Of a DNA stretch of 64,000 nt, positions 36,288-45,249 are shown in pieces. The stretch lies in contig JBCCGG010000009.1 of the NCBI GenBank assembly GCA_039029395.1, positions 1 through 64,000 of the forward strand, given 5' to 3'. This DNA is from JBCCGG01 sp039029395 (GTDB taxonomy: Bacteria; Pseudomonadota; Alphaproteobacteria; Kiloniellales; JAKSDN01). A program made the translations under genes and the position numbers. The notes under the pieces are model-generated. The model had not been told where the DNA came from, ran no database searches, and worked only from the letters and a program-made list of their open reading frames with translations. Within the stretch, counting starts at the first letter, position 1, and each line of letters begins with the position of its first letter.

Positions 36288-37859
36288 TCATGGCGTCGCC
36301 AGCGGGCCAAGCGCCTCGATCAGGGGCCCCAGATGCGGCTCGAAGGCGCGCCAGCGGCCGACCGCACGGCGGTTGATGGCCGTGCGGGCCTGCCATTGGC
36401 TGGCTGTGAATATAGGGTTCTTGGCCGCCGCCAGGTCCAGGCAGCCCGGCGCCCAAGACAAGTCCAGGCCCGCCAAGAGGCCGCGCACCACCGGTTCCGG
36501 ATCTTCGGTCAGCGCCTCGTAGTCGACCTCGACCAGCTTCATCGGCAAAACCTGGCGCCAGTGATCCATAAGCCGGACATAGCCCCCGTAGAAGGCGCCG
36601 AGGTCGGCCAGGTCGTGGCTGAAGGCATGGTCGCTGGCGAAGTTCTGGGTGAAGCAGGAAAGGCAGGTGTCGCGCGGGTCGCGCCGGCAGTGCACGATCC
36701 GGGCGCCGGGCAGAAGGCGGGCCAGCAGCCCCAGATGCAAAAAGTTGAGCGGATACTTGTCGGTCACCCGTGGGGCTTGGGGGTCGACCCGCGCCAGGTC
36801 GGCCAGATAGCGCGCGGCCATGGCCTCGATGGTCCCAGCGCCCCACTTGCCGGACGCGCCGGGATAGTTCGGCAGGGCGTCCGCGATGCGCGGCAGCTCG
36901 AGGCGCTCGCCGCCGGCCGCCACCTCCGGATGGTTGGCCAGGATCTGGTCGATCAACGTGGTGCCTGAACGGGGCATGCCGACGATCAGGATCGGCCGCC
37001 GAGAGTCCGAGGCGCCTGGCGCCGAAGTCTCGAGCAGGCTGGCCGGAAAGGCCTCGATCAGCTGATCCACGAAGCGGCCGTGGGCGGCCCGGTCGAAGCT
37101 TTGGCCGCGCGCCCGGTTGGCCTCCGCGTAGTGGCCGAAGGCACGGTCGAACGCGCCCCGTCGCTCCGCCAGAAGACCCAGCGCGCTGTGGATCATGGCG
37201 GCGTCGCCGGGCGTCAGGCCGCCGGCCGCGGCGCGGGCCTGGAAGCGTGCGATGGTCCCGTCGTCCAAGGCGCTTTCGCCCGATTTCTCGCTGAGCGCCA
37301 GGTGATAGAAGGCCGGGACGCAGCTTGGCTGAGCGGCTAAGGCCCTCTGGTAGTAGGTGCGCGCGGCCTTCCGCGCGCCCAGAGCCGCCTCCAGATGGCC
37401 GAGCGCGGTCAAGGCCGACACCAGGTTGGGTTTGAGGGCGAGCGCCCCTTCGTAGGCAGACTTGGCCTCGGCCAGGCGTTCAACGGCTTTGAGGCGGTTG
37501 CCGAGATTGAGCCGCAGCTCCGCGCTGTCCGGTGCCAGGGCGCTGGCCTTGCGGGCGGCCTCGGCGGCCTCCTCCAGGCGGTCGGCGGCCGAGAGCGCGA
37601 GCGACAGGTTGCTGTGGGTGCCGGCGTCCGCCAGCCCGCCGGCGATCGCCCGCTCGATCAGCTTGACCGCGTCGCCGGGCCGCCCCAGGCGCAGAACCGC
37701 GAGCCCCAACAGCTCCAAGAGCGCCGGGTCCTTGGGCTGGCGCTTGAGGAGGCGCTTCAGCTCCTTTTCGGCCGGCGCCGCCTGGCCGGCGCGCAGCAGG
37801 TCGATGGCGCGCTGGCGCCGGGCCTCGTCGTTCAGCAGGTGGGCCTTGGGATTAGCCAT
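36288..37859 (-). CDS. TPR-sulfotransferase
   Basis: A 523-residue protein. Residues 10-230 hold about five TPR repeats (DAVKLIERAIAGGLADAGTHSNLSLALSAADRLEEAAEAAR), then a sulfotransferase domain resembling tyrosylprotein sulfotransferases: the 5'-phosphosulfate loop ILIVGMPRSGTTLIDQILANHP near 275-300, VTDKYPLNFLHLG, and the 3'-phosphate motif VHCRRDPRDTCLSCFTQNF. WQARTAINRRAVGRW is typical of the TPR-sulfotransferase group. It is the first gene of the operon. Protein sulfation is a family-based inference. Confidence 0.92.
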   Translation of the reverse strand: MANPKAHLLNDEARRQRAIDLLRAGQAAPAEKELKRLLKRQPKDPALLELLGLAVLRLGRPGDAVKLIERAIAGGLADAGTHSNLSLALSAADRLEEAAEAARKASALAPDSAELRLNLGNRLKAVERLAEAKSAYEGALALKPNLVSALTALGHLEAALGARKAARTYYQRALAAQPSCVPAFYHLALSEKSGESALDDGTIARFQARAAAGGLTPGDAAMIHSALGLLAERRGAFDRAFGHYAEANRARGQSFDRAAHGRFVDQLIEAFPASLLETSAPGASDSRRPILIVGMPRSGTTLIDQILANHPEVAAGGERLELPRIADALPNYPGASGKWGAGTIEAMAARYLADLARVDPQAPRVTDKYPLNFLHLGLLARLLPGARIVHCRRDPRDTCLSCFTQNFASDHAFSHDLADLGAFYGGYVRLMDHWRQVLPMKLVEVDYEALTEDPEPVVRGLLAGLDLSWAPGCLDLAAAKNPIFTASQWQARTAINRRAVGRWRAFEPHLGPLIEALGPLATP

Positions 37860-37923
37860 CGCCGCCCCTTATAACCGACTGGCCCCCTGGTGCCAGCGCC
37901 TTGGCTGGTGTAGGCAGGAAGGC

Positions 37924-38622
37924 ATGAGCGAGCAGATCACCGATCCGGTTTCGATTGCGGCCAACTTGGCCGAGGTGCGGCGCGAGATCGCCGAGGCCGC
38001 CCAGGCGGCCGAGCGGGCGCCGGAAGAGATCACATTGGTGGCGGTTTCCAAGACCCACCCGAGTGCGCGCGTCGAAGAGGCCTTCGCCAGTGGCCAGCGG
38101 GTGTTCGGCGAGAACCGGGTGCAGGAGGCCGAGGTCAAGTACCCGGCGCTGAAATCGACCCATCCGGAGATCGTGCTCCATCTGATCGGCCCCTTGCAGA
38201 CCAACAAGGCGCGCTTGGCGGTCGAGCTGTTCGACGTGATCGAGACCGTGGACCGGCCCAAGCTGGCGCGCAGCTTGGCCAAGGAGATGGAGCGGGTCGG
38301 CCGGCGTCCGGCTTGCCTCATCCAGGTCAACACCGGCGAGGAACCGCAAAAGGCCGGCGTACCGCCGCGCGAGGCCGACGACCTGATCGCGTTGGCCCGG
38401 GACGAGCTCGGCCTGCCCGTCGAGGGCCTGATGTGTATTCCGCCCTTCGACGAGGAGCCGACGCTGCACTTCGCCCTGCTGCGCGAGATCGCCAAGCGCA
38501 ATGGCCTCTCCTTGCTCTCCATGGGCATGAGCGGCGACTTCCAGACCGCGATCCGCTACGGCGCGACCCACGTGCGCGTTGGCACCGCGATCTTCGGACC
38601 GCGCGGGCAGCCGATCCGATGA
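37924..38622 (+). CDS. YggS-family pyridoxal-phosphate homeostasis protein
   Basis: A 232-residue PLP-binding TIM-barrel protein. Seen: ITLVAVSKTHPSARVEEAF (PLP lysine in the SK of VSKTHP), VFGENRVQEAEVKYPAL, LHLIGPLQTNKA, LIQVNTGEEPQKAGV, LSMGMSGDFQTAIRYGATHVRVGTAIFG. The family keeps free PLP and amino-acid pools balanced. Its stop overlaps the cupin start in an ATGA. A frameshifted copy of its last 150 bases lies 470 bases downstream. Confidence 0.95.
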   Translation: MSEQITDPVSIAANLAEVRREIAEAAQAAERAPEEITLVAVSKTHPSARVEEAFASGQRVFGENRVQEAEVKYPALKSTHPEIVLHLIGPLQTNKARLAVELFDVIETVDRPKLARSLAKEMERVGRRPACLIQVNTGEEPQKAGVPPREADDLIALARDELGLPVEGLMCIPPFDEEPTLHFALLREIAKRNGLSLLSMGMSGDFQTAIRYGATHVRVGTAIFGPRGQPIR

Positions 38623-38981
38623 GCGCCAAGATCAAGAGTTTCCTGCGCACGGAAAAACAGGCGCAAGAGAGCTCCCACGGCGGTGAGGGCCCGGTCGACC
38701 TCTACGAGATCTGGGATAAGTCCGATTTCGCCAGCCGGATTGACTTCATCGATCGGGTCGTGGTGCCGCCCGGCTCGACCGTCGGCACCCACACACACGG
38801 CAACAACGAGGAAATGTACGTGGTGCTCGCCGGCCGGGGCACCATGACCATCGAGGGCGAGACGGTCCCGGTCGAGATGGGCGACATGATCCTCAACCCG
38901 GCTCATGGGACCCACGGGCTGGTGAACGACTCAGATTCGGATATCGATCTTCTGGTTGTTCAGATCGGGTTGGCGGGGTGA
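38619..38981 (+). CDS. Small cupin-domain protein
   Basis: A 120-residue single cupin barrel. The metal-binding motif 1 is GSTVGTHTHGNNEEMYVVLAGRGTM (His/His/Glu), and motif 2 is GDMILNPAHGTHGLVNDSD with a further His. Such small cupins bind a metal and act as isomerases, dioxygenases or sugar-binding proteins; the role here is unknown. It is translationally coupled to yggS through a four-base ATGA overlap at 38619-38622. Confidence 0.88.
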   Translation: MSAKIKSFLRTEKQAQESSHGGEGPVDLYEIWDKSDFASRIDFIDRVVVPPGSTVGTHTHGNNEEMYVVLAGRGTMTIEGETVPVEMGDMILNPAHGTHGLVNDSDSDIDLLVVQIGLAG

Positions 38982-39085
38982 GGGAGCCGGAGGCCGGACA
39001 GTCATCGCGCGGGTCCCGGCTGTCATAGTCCTGTACTGCGCTATGATTGACCCTGCATTTTTCCCACAGCACCAGGTCGCCGGCG

Positions 39086-39237
39086 CTTCACTTTGCGCTC
39101 TTGCGCGAGATTGCCAAGCGGAACGAATTGCCTTTGCTCTCCATGGGCATGAGTGGCGACTTCCAGACCGCGATCCGCTACGGCGCACCCACGTGCGCGT
39201 CGGCACTGCGATTTTCGGGCCCCGTGGCCAGCCGATC
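39086..39237 (+). pseudogene. Truncated, frameshifted copy of the yggS 3' end
   Basis: About 150 bases match 38464-38617, the last part of yggS, with scattered substitutions. Translated, the copy keeps LHFALLREIAKRNELPLLSMG and MSGDFQTAIRYGA, then loses frame through a one-base deletion at the THVRVG codons. There is no start or upstream gene body. Copy and deletion are seen directly. It lies on the far side of the cupin gene, so the cupin is bracketed by two versions of the yggS end. Confidence 0.85.
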
Positions 39238-39270
39238 AGGAAAGCGGCCCTCTGCTGAGTCCCGTTGATC

Positions 39271-40260
39271 TCAGGGCTTCATCTTGATGTAGCTGAAGGC
39301 GAGCCCATCTGCGCCGTCGCCGGCGCCAAGGACTCGCGTGATCTCCCAAGTCCCGGCGTCGATCTCCACGACGTTCCCGCTGGATTGGGCGCCAACAAAG
39401 AGAGACGAACCATCCGGCGCGAACAGCAAGGAGGCTGGCGTTTCAGCGCCTGCCTTCGAGAGGTCAATGTCCGCGACCTGCGCGTGCGACTTCGCATCGT
39501 AGACGACGATCCTGTCTTGGCGTAGATCGGCGACCGCGACATGGGCGCCGTCGGGATGAAAGCGCACCCGAATGGGCAGGAAGCCCACGTCGATCCGCGC
39601 GGATCTTTTCATCGTGTCCGTGTCGAAGACGTAGATGTCCTTAGACCGGTTGTTGCCGACCCAAAGAGATTTGCCGTCAGGGCTGACATCGACCGCCTCC
39701 GGACCCTCGCCGGCGGCAAGAGTGGTCTTGAGGTCCATTGTCTCGACATCGATCACGCTCAAGGTATCGGAGCCTCGGCTGGTCACGTAGGCGGTCTTCG
39801 AGTCGGGTGATAAGGCCAAGAGGTGCGATCCGATTTGGTCGGTGGTGGCGGCGCCGGTCACCTTTGCCTGCCCAACATCGACTCGGATCACGTCGCGGGT
39901 TTCCTCGGTCGTGACGATGACGCTATCGGTGGTGCCGATCCAAGCGATACCGTGGGGCGCCAAGTGGGGAGAAATGGTAACCGTGTCGCTCCGCGTTGCC
40001 GTTGCGACATCGAAGAGGTTGAGCTCTTCGCCGATGTAGCCGTCCTCCAGATAAGAGACGACCACAGCCGTCTTTCCGTCGGGCGAAAGCGCCACCTCGT
40101 GGGGCGAACCGCCGGTTTGCGGACGCAAGACCTCCGTACCGCTCTCGAGGTCGATAAAGCTGACGGTGCCCTCGAACTTGTTGCCCACGATCAGGGTGTT
40201 GGCGACGGCCGGTGCGGAAAGACCAACAAGGGCGCAAAGCGATAAAGCGACGAGACGCAT
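39271..40260 (-). CDS. Secreted YVTN-type beta-propeller protein
   Basis: A 329-residue exported protein with the signal MRLVALSLCALVGLSAPAVA (start 40260; the longer frame upstream has no RBS). The mature part is a seven-bladed propeller of YVTN-like repeats: TLIVGNKFEGTVSFIDLESG, HEVALSPDGKTAVVVSY, AYVTSRGSDTLSVIDVETM, PEAVDVSPDGKSLWVGNN, LLFAPDGSSLFVGAQSSGNVVEID. Such proteins act as periplasmic binding or scaffold modules; the ligand is unknown. No operon partner is apparent. Confidence 0.88.
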   Translation of the reverse strand: MRLVALSLCALVGLSAPAVANTLIVGNKFEGTVSFIDLESGTEVLRPQTGGSPHEVALSPDGKTAVVVSYLEDGYIGEELNLFDVATATRSDTVTISPHLAPHGIAWIGTTDSVIVTTEETRDVIRVDVGQAKVTGAATTDQIGSHLLALSPDSKTAYVTSRGSDTLSVIDVETMDLKTTLAAGEGPEAVDVSPDGKSLWVGNNRSKDIYVFDTDTMKRSARIDVGFLPIRVRFHPDGAHVAVADLRQDRIVVYDAKSHAQVADIDLSKAGAETPASLLFAPDGSSLFVGAQSSGNVVEIDAGTWEITRVLGAGDGADGLAFSYIKMKP

Positions 40261-40503
40261 GTTCAGTCCTATCTTTTCAGGGGCCACGGCAGGTCGACGT
40301 CCTCTTGTAAGAGATGGAGTTGTCACGGGCCCCCGGCAATCTACGGCAATGAAGATGGAGAAGGTTTTAGGCGCGCCAAAGCCGCCCGGCACGGTCACGG
40401 CACCGGATTTCGGCAGAGGCTGCGGCGTCTCGGGCGCTCGGGTCACTCAGGTACGTCTGTCAGCAAACGCGACAGCTGAAGGTTGGGATTGCGACGGACC
40501 GGC

Positions 40504-41010
40504 CTAGGGCTTCACGTGCACGAACGTCTGCGGCGCGGCTTGCCTTAAGAAGGTCAACAGGTCGCTCACCATTAGCGCCACGCAGCCCTCGGTCGGGCCG
40601 TAGTCGTCGCGCGCCAGGTGCAGGAAGATCGCGCTGCCCAGGCCCGGAACCGGCGGGTCGTCGTTGTGGCCCAGGGTGACGACGATGTCGTAGAGGTGAT
40701 CCTCGCGCCACATGACCTCGTGGCCGGCCGCGAAGGGCAGGGCGACCAGGCGGTTGTAGGCTGGGTCGGCCGGATCGTCGCACCAGCCGTCCGTGGGCGT
40801 CAGCGCCCGGCAGGGCAGGGCGGTTGCCGGGCGCGCGGCCCGGTCGGGGCGGTAGAAGACTTTGCGCAGCGGCCAGCTGCCGGCCGGGGTCGCGCCGTCG
40901 CCCTCGCGTTTGTCCGCCCGCACGCCGCCGCGGCCGATCGCGCAAGGCCAAACCTGCTCGCCCCAGCGGGCGCGCCAAACGCCATCCTCCTGGAAGACCT
41001 CCAGGTTCAT
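40504..41010 (-). CDS. L,D-transpeptidase (YkuD) family protein
   Basis: A 168-residue protein with the YkuD catalytic layout: ATPAGSWPLRKVFYRPD, then AIFLHLARDDYGPTEGCVALMVSDLLTF, in which His and the Cys near residue 144 (T-E-G-C) form the catalytic pair. Family members form 3-3 cross-links or attach proteins to peptidoglycan. No signal peptide is seen at this start; an upstream alternative was not found. It lies one base after ribA's stop on the same strand as ribA. Confidence 0.85.
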   Translation of the reverse strand: MNLEVFQEDGVWRARWGEQVWPCAIGRGGVRADKREGDGATPAGSWPLRKVFYRPDRAARPATALPCRALTPTDGWCDDPADPAYNRLVALPFAAGHEVMWREDHLYDIVVTLGHNDDPPVPGLGSAIFLHLARDDYGPTEGCVALMVSDLLTFLRQAAPQTFVHVKP

Positions 41011-41011
41011 C

Positions 41012-42178
41012 TTAGAACAGGTGGCCGAAGCGCCGCGCCTTGGTGCCCAGGTAGGCCTCGTTGTGCTGGTTCGAAGGGAAGCTGTGGGGCACCCGGTCCT
41101 CGACCAGAATGCCGCAGCGGGTCAGCGCCGCGACCTTCTCCGGGTTGTTGGTCAAGAGCTTGACCTTCTCGAAGCCGAGCAGGCGCAACATCTCGGCGGC
41201 CGGCAGGTAGACCCGCTCGTCGGCGTCGAAGCCGAGCTGCTGGTTGGCCTCCAGGGTGTCCGCGCCCAGGTCCTGGAGGGCGTAGGCGCGCAGCTTGTTG
41301 ATCAAGCCGATGCCTCGGCCCTCTTGGGCCAGATAGAGCACCAGACCGCTGCCGGCCTCGGCGATCGCGGTGACCGCGCCGCGCAGCTGGTCGCCGCAGT
41401 CGCAGCGCAGGCTGCCCAGAAGATCGCCGGTGAAGCATTCGGAGTGCAGGCGGGTCAGCACCGCCTGGCCCGGGTCCGGCTGGCCGATGATCAGCGCCAA
41501 GTGCTCGATGCCGCCGTCGTGGGGCCGGAAGGCGACCACCCGGGTATCCTCGGCGCCGGCCAGCGGCAGGCGGGATTCCGTGACACGGACCAGCGTGCGC
41601 GCCGCGGCGTGGCGGTAGGCGGCGACCTCGCCGGTCGAGACCGCGCGCAAGCCTCGGCCCGTCGCCCAAAGCCGCGCATCGAAGTGGGAGCCCGGCGGGA
41701 TATCGAGCGGCGCGGAGAGCGCGGCGGGCAGCAAACGGGCCAGCTTGACCAGATCGACCGCCCCGGCGTCCCACACCGAGGGCGCGGCCGGCGCGAGCGC
41801 GCGGGCCTGTTGGGCGCCGTCTTGGCCGCTGGTCGGATCGGCCAGCTCGGCGATGCGTTCCGCATTGAGGCCTTCGATGGCAAAGGCCAGCACGCCGTCG
41901 TCGGGGCCCTGTGTGGGCAGGGCGTCGAGGCCGAGCGCGCGCACCCGCTGGGCGGTCAGCAGCAGCCGGGGCTTGAGGCCGCTCAGCTCGGAGAACTCGG
42001 CGATCAGCTCGTCGGTCGTGCCTTCGGCGGCCTGGACCAGCACGGCGCGCTTCTCCGGGCCGATCAACACGACGGGATCGCCGCGCCTGAGATCGGCGCA
42101 GGCCCGATCGACCGCCTTGAGCACGGCCTTGTCCGTGCGGGTCTTGCTGTCCGGCACCTTGAGCATCGCCATTCCCAA
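41012..42178 (-). CDS. ribA: GTP cyclohydrolase II
   Basis: First committed enzyme of riboflavin synthesis, opening GTP. The 388-residue form has an N-terminal ~180-residue domain resembling a degenerate DHBP synthase-like half, as in other alphaproteobacteria. The GCHII half has LTRLHSECFTGDLLGSLRCDCGDQLRGA (zinc cysteines), LYLAQEGRGIGLINKLRAYALQD, and TNNPEKVAALTRCGI. It precedes the L,D-transpeptidase gene by one base, so they are probably co-transcribed, though functionally unrelated. Confidence 0.93.
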   Translation of the reverse strand: MGMAMLKVPDSKTRTDKAVLKAVDRACADLRRGDPVVLIGPEKRAVLVQAAEGTTDELIAEFSELSGLKPRLLLTAQRVRALGLDALPTQGPDDGVLAFAIEGLNAERIAELADPTSGQDGAQQARALAPAAPSVWDAGAVDLVKLARLLPAALSAPLDIPPGSHFDARLWATGRGLRAVSTGEVAAYRHAAARTLVRVTESRLPLAGAEDTRVVAFRPHDGGIEHLALIIGQPDPGQAVLTRLHSECFTGDLLGSLRCDCGDQLRGAVTAIAEAGSGLVLYLAQEGRGIGLINKLRAYALQDLGADTLEANQQLGFDADERVYLPAAEMLRLLGFEKVKLLTNNPEKVAALTRCGILVEDRVPHSFPSNQHNEAYLGTKARRFGHLF

Positions 42179-42255
42179 GAAGCTCCTCGGCGCTTGTCCC
42201 CAACCGCTTGGTCGTGTCAGCTTTGGCGCGAGCCGTCAAGTGGGGGAGGTAAAGC

Positions 42256-43122
42256 ATGGCGAACACGGTGTTCCTGGATTACGACCAGGCCGGGCTCGAC
42301 GCCCAGTACAACCTGCGCGAACGGCACAAGGACTTTCCCCAGTACCACGCCCGCAACCAGGCGACCAGCGCCCAGGCCCGCACCGCCTTTGGCGGCCGGC
42401 TCGACCTGGCTTATGGGGATTCTCCCGGTCAGCGCCTGGATCTTTTCCTGCCGGCGGCGCCGCGGCCGCCCCTGGTCGCCTTCATCCACGGCGGCTATTG
42501 GCAGAGGCTCGACAAGAGCGAATACAGCTACCTGGCGCCGGCCTTTCTCGAGGCCGGGATCGCCTTTGCCTCGATCAACTACGACCTGGCGCCGACGGTC
42601 TCGGTCGGCGAGATCGTGCGCCAGGCCCGAGCCGCCGTCGCCTGGCTGCACGGTGAAGCCGAAGCGTTCGGCTTCGATCCGGCGCGCATCGTCGTCGCCG
42701 GCCACTCGGCGGGCGGCCAGTTGGCGGCCATGGTGCTGTCAGGGGAGAAGAGCGGCACGCAGGTCGTCGGCGCCTGCGCGGTCTCCGGGGTCTTCGATCT
42801 GGGACCCATGCGCCTCAGCTACCAACAGCCCGTGCTCCAGCTGACGGCCGCGGCGGCGCGCGATTTGAGCCCGATAAACGCTCTTCCGGCCAGCGCCAGT
42901 CCGCTGATACTGGCGGTCGGCGACCAGGAGACCGAGGAGTTTCTGCGCCAGCAGGCGGACTATGGGGCGGCCTGGCGCGGGGCTGGCCACCGCCTCCAGG
43001 TGATCGACCTGCCGGGCCGCCATCACTTCACCGCGGTCGATGCCTTGGGCGAGGCCGGGCATCCGCTTCACGCTGCCGTGTCCGGGCTCGCCTTGAACCG
43101 GGGCGGGGGCGATGCTATCTGA
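42256..43122 (+). CDS. Alpha/beta hydrolase (arylformamidase/esterase-like)
   Basis: A 288-residue serine hydrolase. The oxyanion-hole motif is VAFIHGGYWQRLDKSEY, the nucleophile elbow GHSAGGQLAA (Ser near 149), Asp in ILAVGDQETEEFL, and His in GRHHFTAVDAL. The HGGYW form and size are close to kynurenine formamidases and related esterases; the substrate is uncertain. It stands alone between divergent ribA and the response regulator. Confidence 0.85.
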   Translation: MANTVFLDYDQAGLDAQYNLRERHKDFPQYHARNQATSAQARTAFGGRLDLAYGDSPGQRLDLFLPAAPRPPLVAFIHGGYWQRLDKSEYSYLAPAFLEAGIAFASINYDLAPTVSVGEIVRQARAAVAWLHGEAEAFGFDPARIVVAGHSAGGQLAAMVLSGEKSGTQVVGACAVSGVFDLGPMRLSYQQPVLQLTAAAARDLSPINALPASASPLILAVGDQETEEFLRQQADYGAAWRGAGHRLQVIDLPGRHHFTAVDALGEAGHPLHAAVSGLALNRGGGDAI

Positions 43123-43188
43123 GAACCAGCGCGGGGGCGCCCGGTCCCCGCCGGCCGTGGAGTATTGCCGGCGCTCGGAGGAGGCCCA

Positions 43189-43884
43189 ATGACCGCTGTT
43201 ACGGGTAAGAAGATCCTGGTCGTCGACGACGACGAGGCGCTGCGTCAATCCCTCGCCGAGCAGCTCCAGCTGCATGAGGAGTTCTCCACCATCGAGGCCG
43301 ACTGCGGTTCCAAGGCCCTGGAGGCGGCCAAGGGCGAATACTTCGACGCGATCCTTCTGGACGTCGGTTTGCCCGACATGGACGGCCGGGAGGCCTGCCG
43401 CCTGCTCCGGCGCAGCGGCGTGAAGTCCCCGATCATCATGCTCACCGCGGCCCAGTCGGACGCCGACACGATCCTCGGCCTGGATGCCGGCGCCAACGAC
43501 TACATCACCAAGCCGTTCCGCTTGGGCGTGCTGCTGGCCCGCCTGCGCGCCCAGTTGCGCCAGCACGAGCAGAGCGAGGACGCGATCTTCACGATCGGCC
43601 CCTATACCTTCCGGCCCTCGGCCAAGATGCTGGTGCATGGCGAAAGCAAGAAGAAGATCCGCCTGACCGAGAAGGAAACGGCGATCCTCAAGTACCTCTA
43701 CCGCAGCGGCCATCTGGTGGTTGGGCGCGACACCCTTTTGGGCGAGGTCTGGGGCTACAACGCGGGCGTCACGACCCATACACTGGAGACGCACGTTTAC
43801 CGCCTGCGCCAAAAGATCGAGGACGATCCCTCCAAGGCCGAGATCCTGGTGACCGAGCCGGGCGGCTACCGGCTGGTGCCTTAA
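43189..43884 (+). CDS. Orphan OmpR-family response regulator
   Basis: A 231-residue regulator with receiver motifs ILVVDDDEALRQSL, phospho-acceptor Asp58 in ILLDVGLPDMDG, IIMLTAAQSD and NDYITKPFRLGVLLARL. The DNA-binding domain has LTEKETAILKYLYRSGHLVVGRDTLLGEVWGYN and THTLETHVYRLRQKIEDDP. An AGGAGG lies eight bases before the ATG. No histidine kinase is nearby. Its stop overlaps that of the convergent MFS gene at TTAA (43881-43884). Confidence 0.94.
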   Translation: MTAVTGKKILVVDDDEALRQSLAEQLQLHEEFSTIEADCGSKALEAAKGEYFDAILLDVGLPDMDGREACRLLRRSGVKSPIIMLTAAQSDADTILGLDAGANDYITKPFRLGVLLARLRAQLRQHEQSEDAIFTIGPYTFRPSAKMLVHGESKKKIRLTEKETAILKYLYRSGHLVVGRDTLLGEVWGYNAGVTTHTLETHVYRLRQKIEDDPSKAEILVTEPGGYRLVP

Positions 43885-45095
43885 GCCTCCGCCGCTTCTT
43901 TCGACGCCATCGCGCGCAGCTGCACGGCCAGCGCGCCCGCGGTCAGCAGGCAGAGCAGGGTACAGACGCCGAACAGCGGTCCCGCGGTCGACCAGCTGCC
44001 GGTCAACTCGAAAGCCTGGGCCAGCAGAATTGGCCCGATGAAAACGCCGACATTGCGCCCGGTCATGATAACCCCGAAGGCCCGCGCCGTGCGCTGGCGC
44101 CCGGCAATCGCGCTGGGCATGGCGAAAAGGCAGGTCGGCGTGATGCCCGAGCCCACGCCATAGGCGATCAGTGCGACCAGGCCGAGGCCCGGCTGCTCGG
44201 GCCCGGGCTGCCAGAACCAGACCGCCGCCTGGATCGCCAGCGCGCCCATCAGCAGCCCGCTGAGCGGGACGCCCAAGCGCAGCAGCCAGCCGGCGATCAG
44301 CGCGAAGACGATCAGCACGACGACCGGCAGCAGGTAGCCGGCGAGCGCGTGGCTCAGGTCCAGCTCATGGGCCTCGACCAGGTATTGAGGCAACCAGGTC
44401 ATAAAGGCGAAGTACTGGCCCGACCAAAGCAGGAACACGCCTGCCGCGAGCCACAGGGCCAGGGTCTCGCCCGGTCGCCGCTTGGGCACGGCGCTTTGGG
44501 TCGCTTTGGGCGCCGCGGTTTGGCCCAGGCGCTGGCCTGCCTGCAGCCATAGGGTGAGGGCCACGAAAACCAGGGTCAGGAGGATCGCGAAGATCCACAG
44601 CAGCTGCCAGCTGCCGAGCTCGAGCGCAAGGGGCGCCGCCAGGCTGGCGGTGACCTGGCCGACCGGGATCCAGATCGCCGTGAAGCCGACCAGCAGCGGC
44701 AGATGACGTTGGCTGGCCGAGTGGTTGACCAGGGTCGGCCCGGCAATCGCCAATCCGGCGAAGCCGAGTCCCTCCAGGGCGCGCGCGGCGAGCACCAGCC
44801 AGCCGCTCTCCGGATGCGCCAAGGCCAGAAGGTTGCCGATCAGCATCAGCAAGAGCCCACCCAGGACCGGCTTGAGCGGCCCCAGGCGCTCGACCAGCCG
44901 GCCGATATAGAGCGAGAAGGCGAGTCCCGAGAGCGCGTAGACCGACATGAAACCGCCGGCCAGAGTCCGGTCGTAGCCGTAACGCTCGAGCAGCACCGGC
45001 ATCAAGGGCGGCAGCTTGAACATTTGGAAAGCCGCGAAGATCGCCACGGTCAGGCCGAAGGCGACTCCGGTCCAGTTGGTGCGCTCGAGCGACAT
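43881..45095 (-). CDS. MFS transporter
   Basis: A 404-residue major facilitator protein with twelve predicted helices, resembling the CynX/NimT-type subgroup (FGLTVAIFAAFQMFKLPPLMPVLLERYG; GFMSVYALSGLAFSLYIGRLVERLGPLKP; AIWIPVGQVTASLAAP). The substrate is unknown. It is divergent from the TPP enzyme gene starting 155 bases away, so they might share regulation, perhaps supplying a 2-oxoacid substrate; this is inference from position. Confidence 0.9.
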   Translation of the reverse strand: MSLERTNWTGVAFGLTVAIFAAFQMFKLPPLMPVLLERYGYDRTLAGGFMSVYALSGLAFSLYIGRLVERLGPLKPVLGGLLLMLIGNLLALAHPESGWLVLAARALEGLGFAGLAIAGPTLVNHSASQRHLPLLVGFTAIWIPVGQVTASLAAPLALELGSWQLLWIFAILLTLVFVALTLWLQAGQRLGQTAAPKATQSAVPKRRPGETLALWLAAGVFLLWSGQYFAFMTWLPQYLVEAHELDLSHALAGYLLPVVVLIVFALIAGWLLRLGVPLSGLLMGALAIQAAVWFWQPGPEQPGLGLVALIAYGVGSGITPTCLFAMPSAIAGRQRTARAFGVIMTGRNVGVFIGPILLAQAFELTGSWSTAGPLFGVCTLLCLLTAGALAVQLRAMASKEAAEA

Positions 45096-45249
45096 GGGGC
45101 GGGCGGCTCACGGTGGGTGGAGACGGGGCCGGCAGTGTTGCCCAGGGTGGCGATGGCGGCAAGCGGGCAGGGGGCGCAGCGCGCTCTTGATCCCGTGGGC
45201 GAAAACACCGGACTATGTCGGTCCTTGAGATCGCCGAGGGCATGTGATC

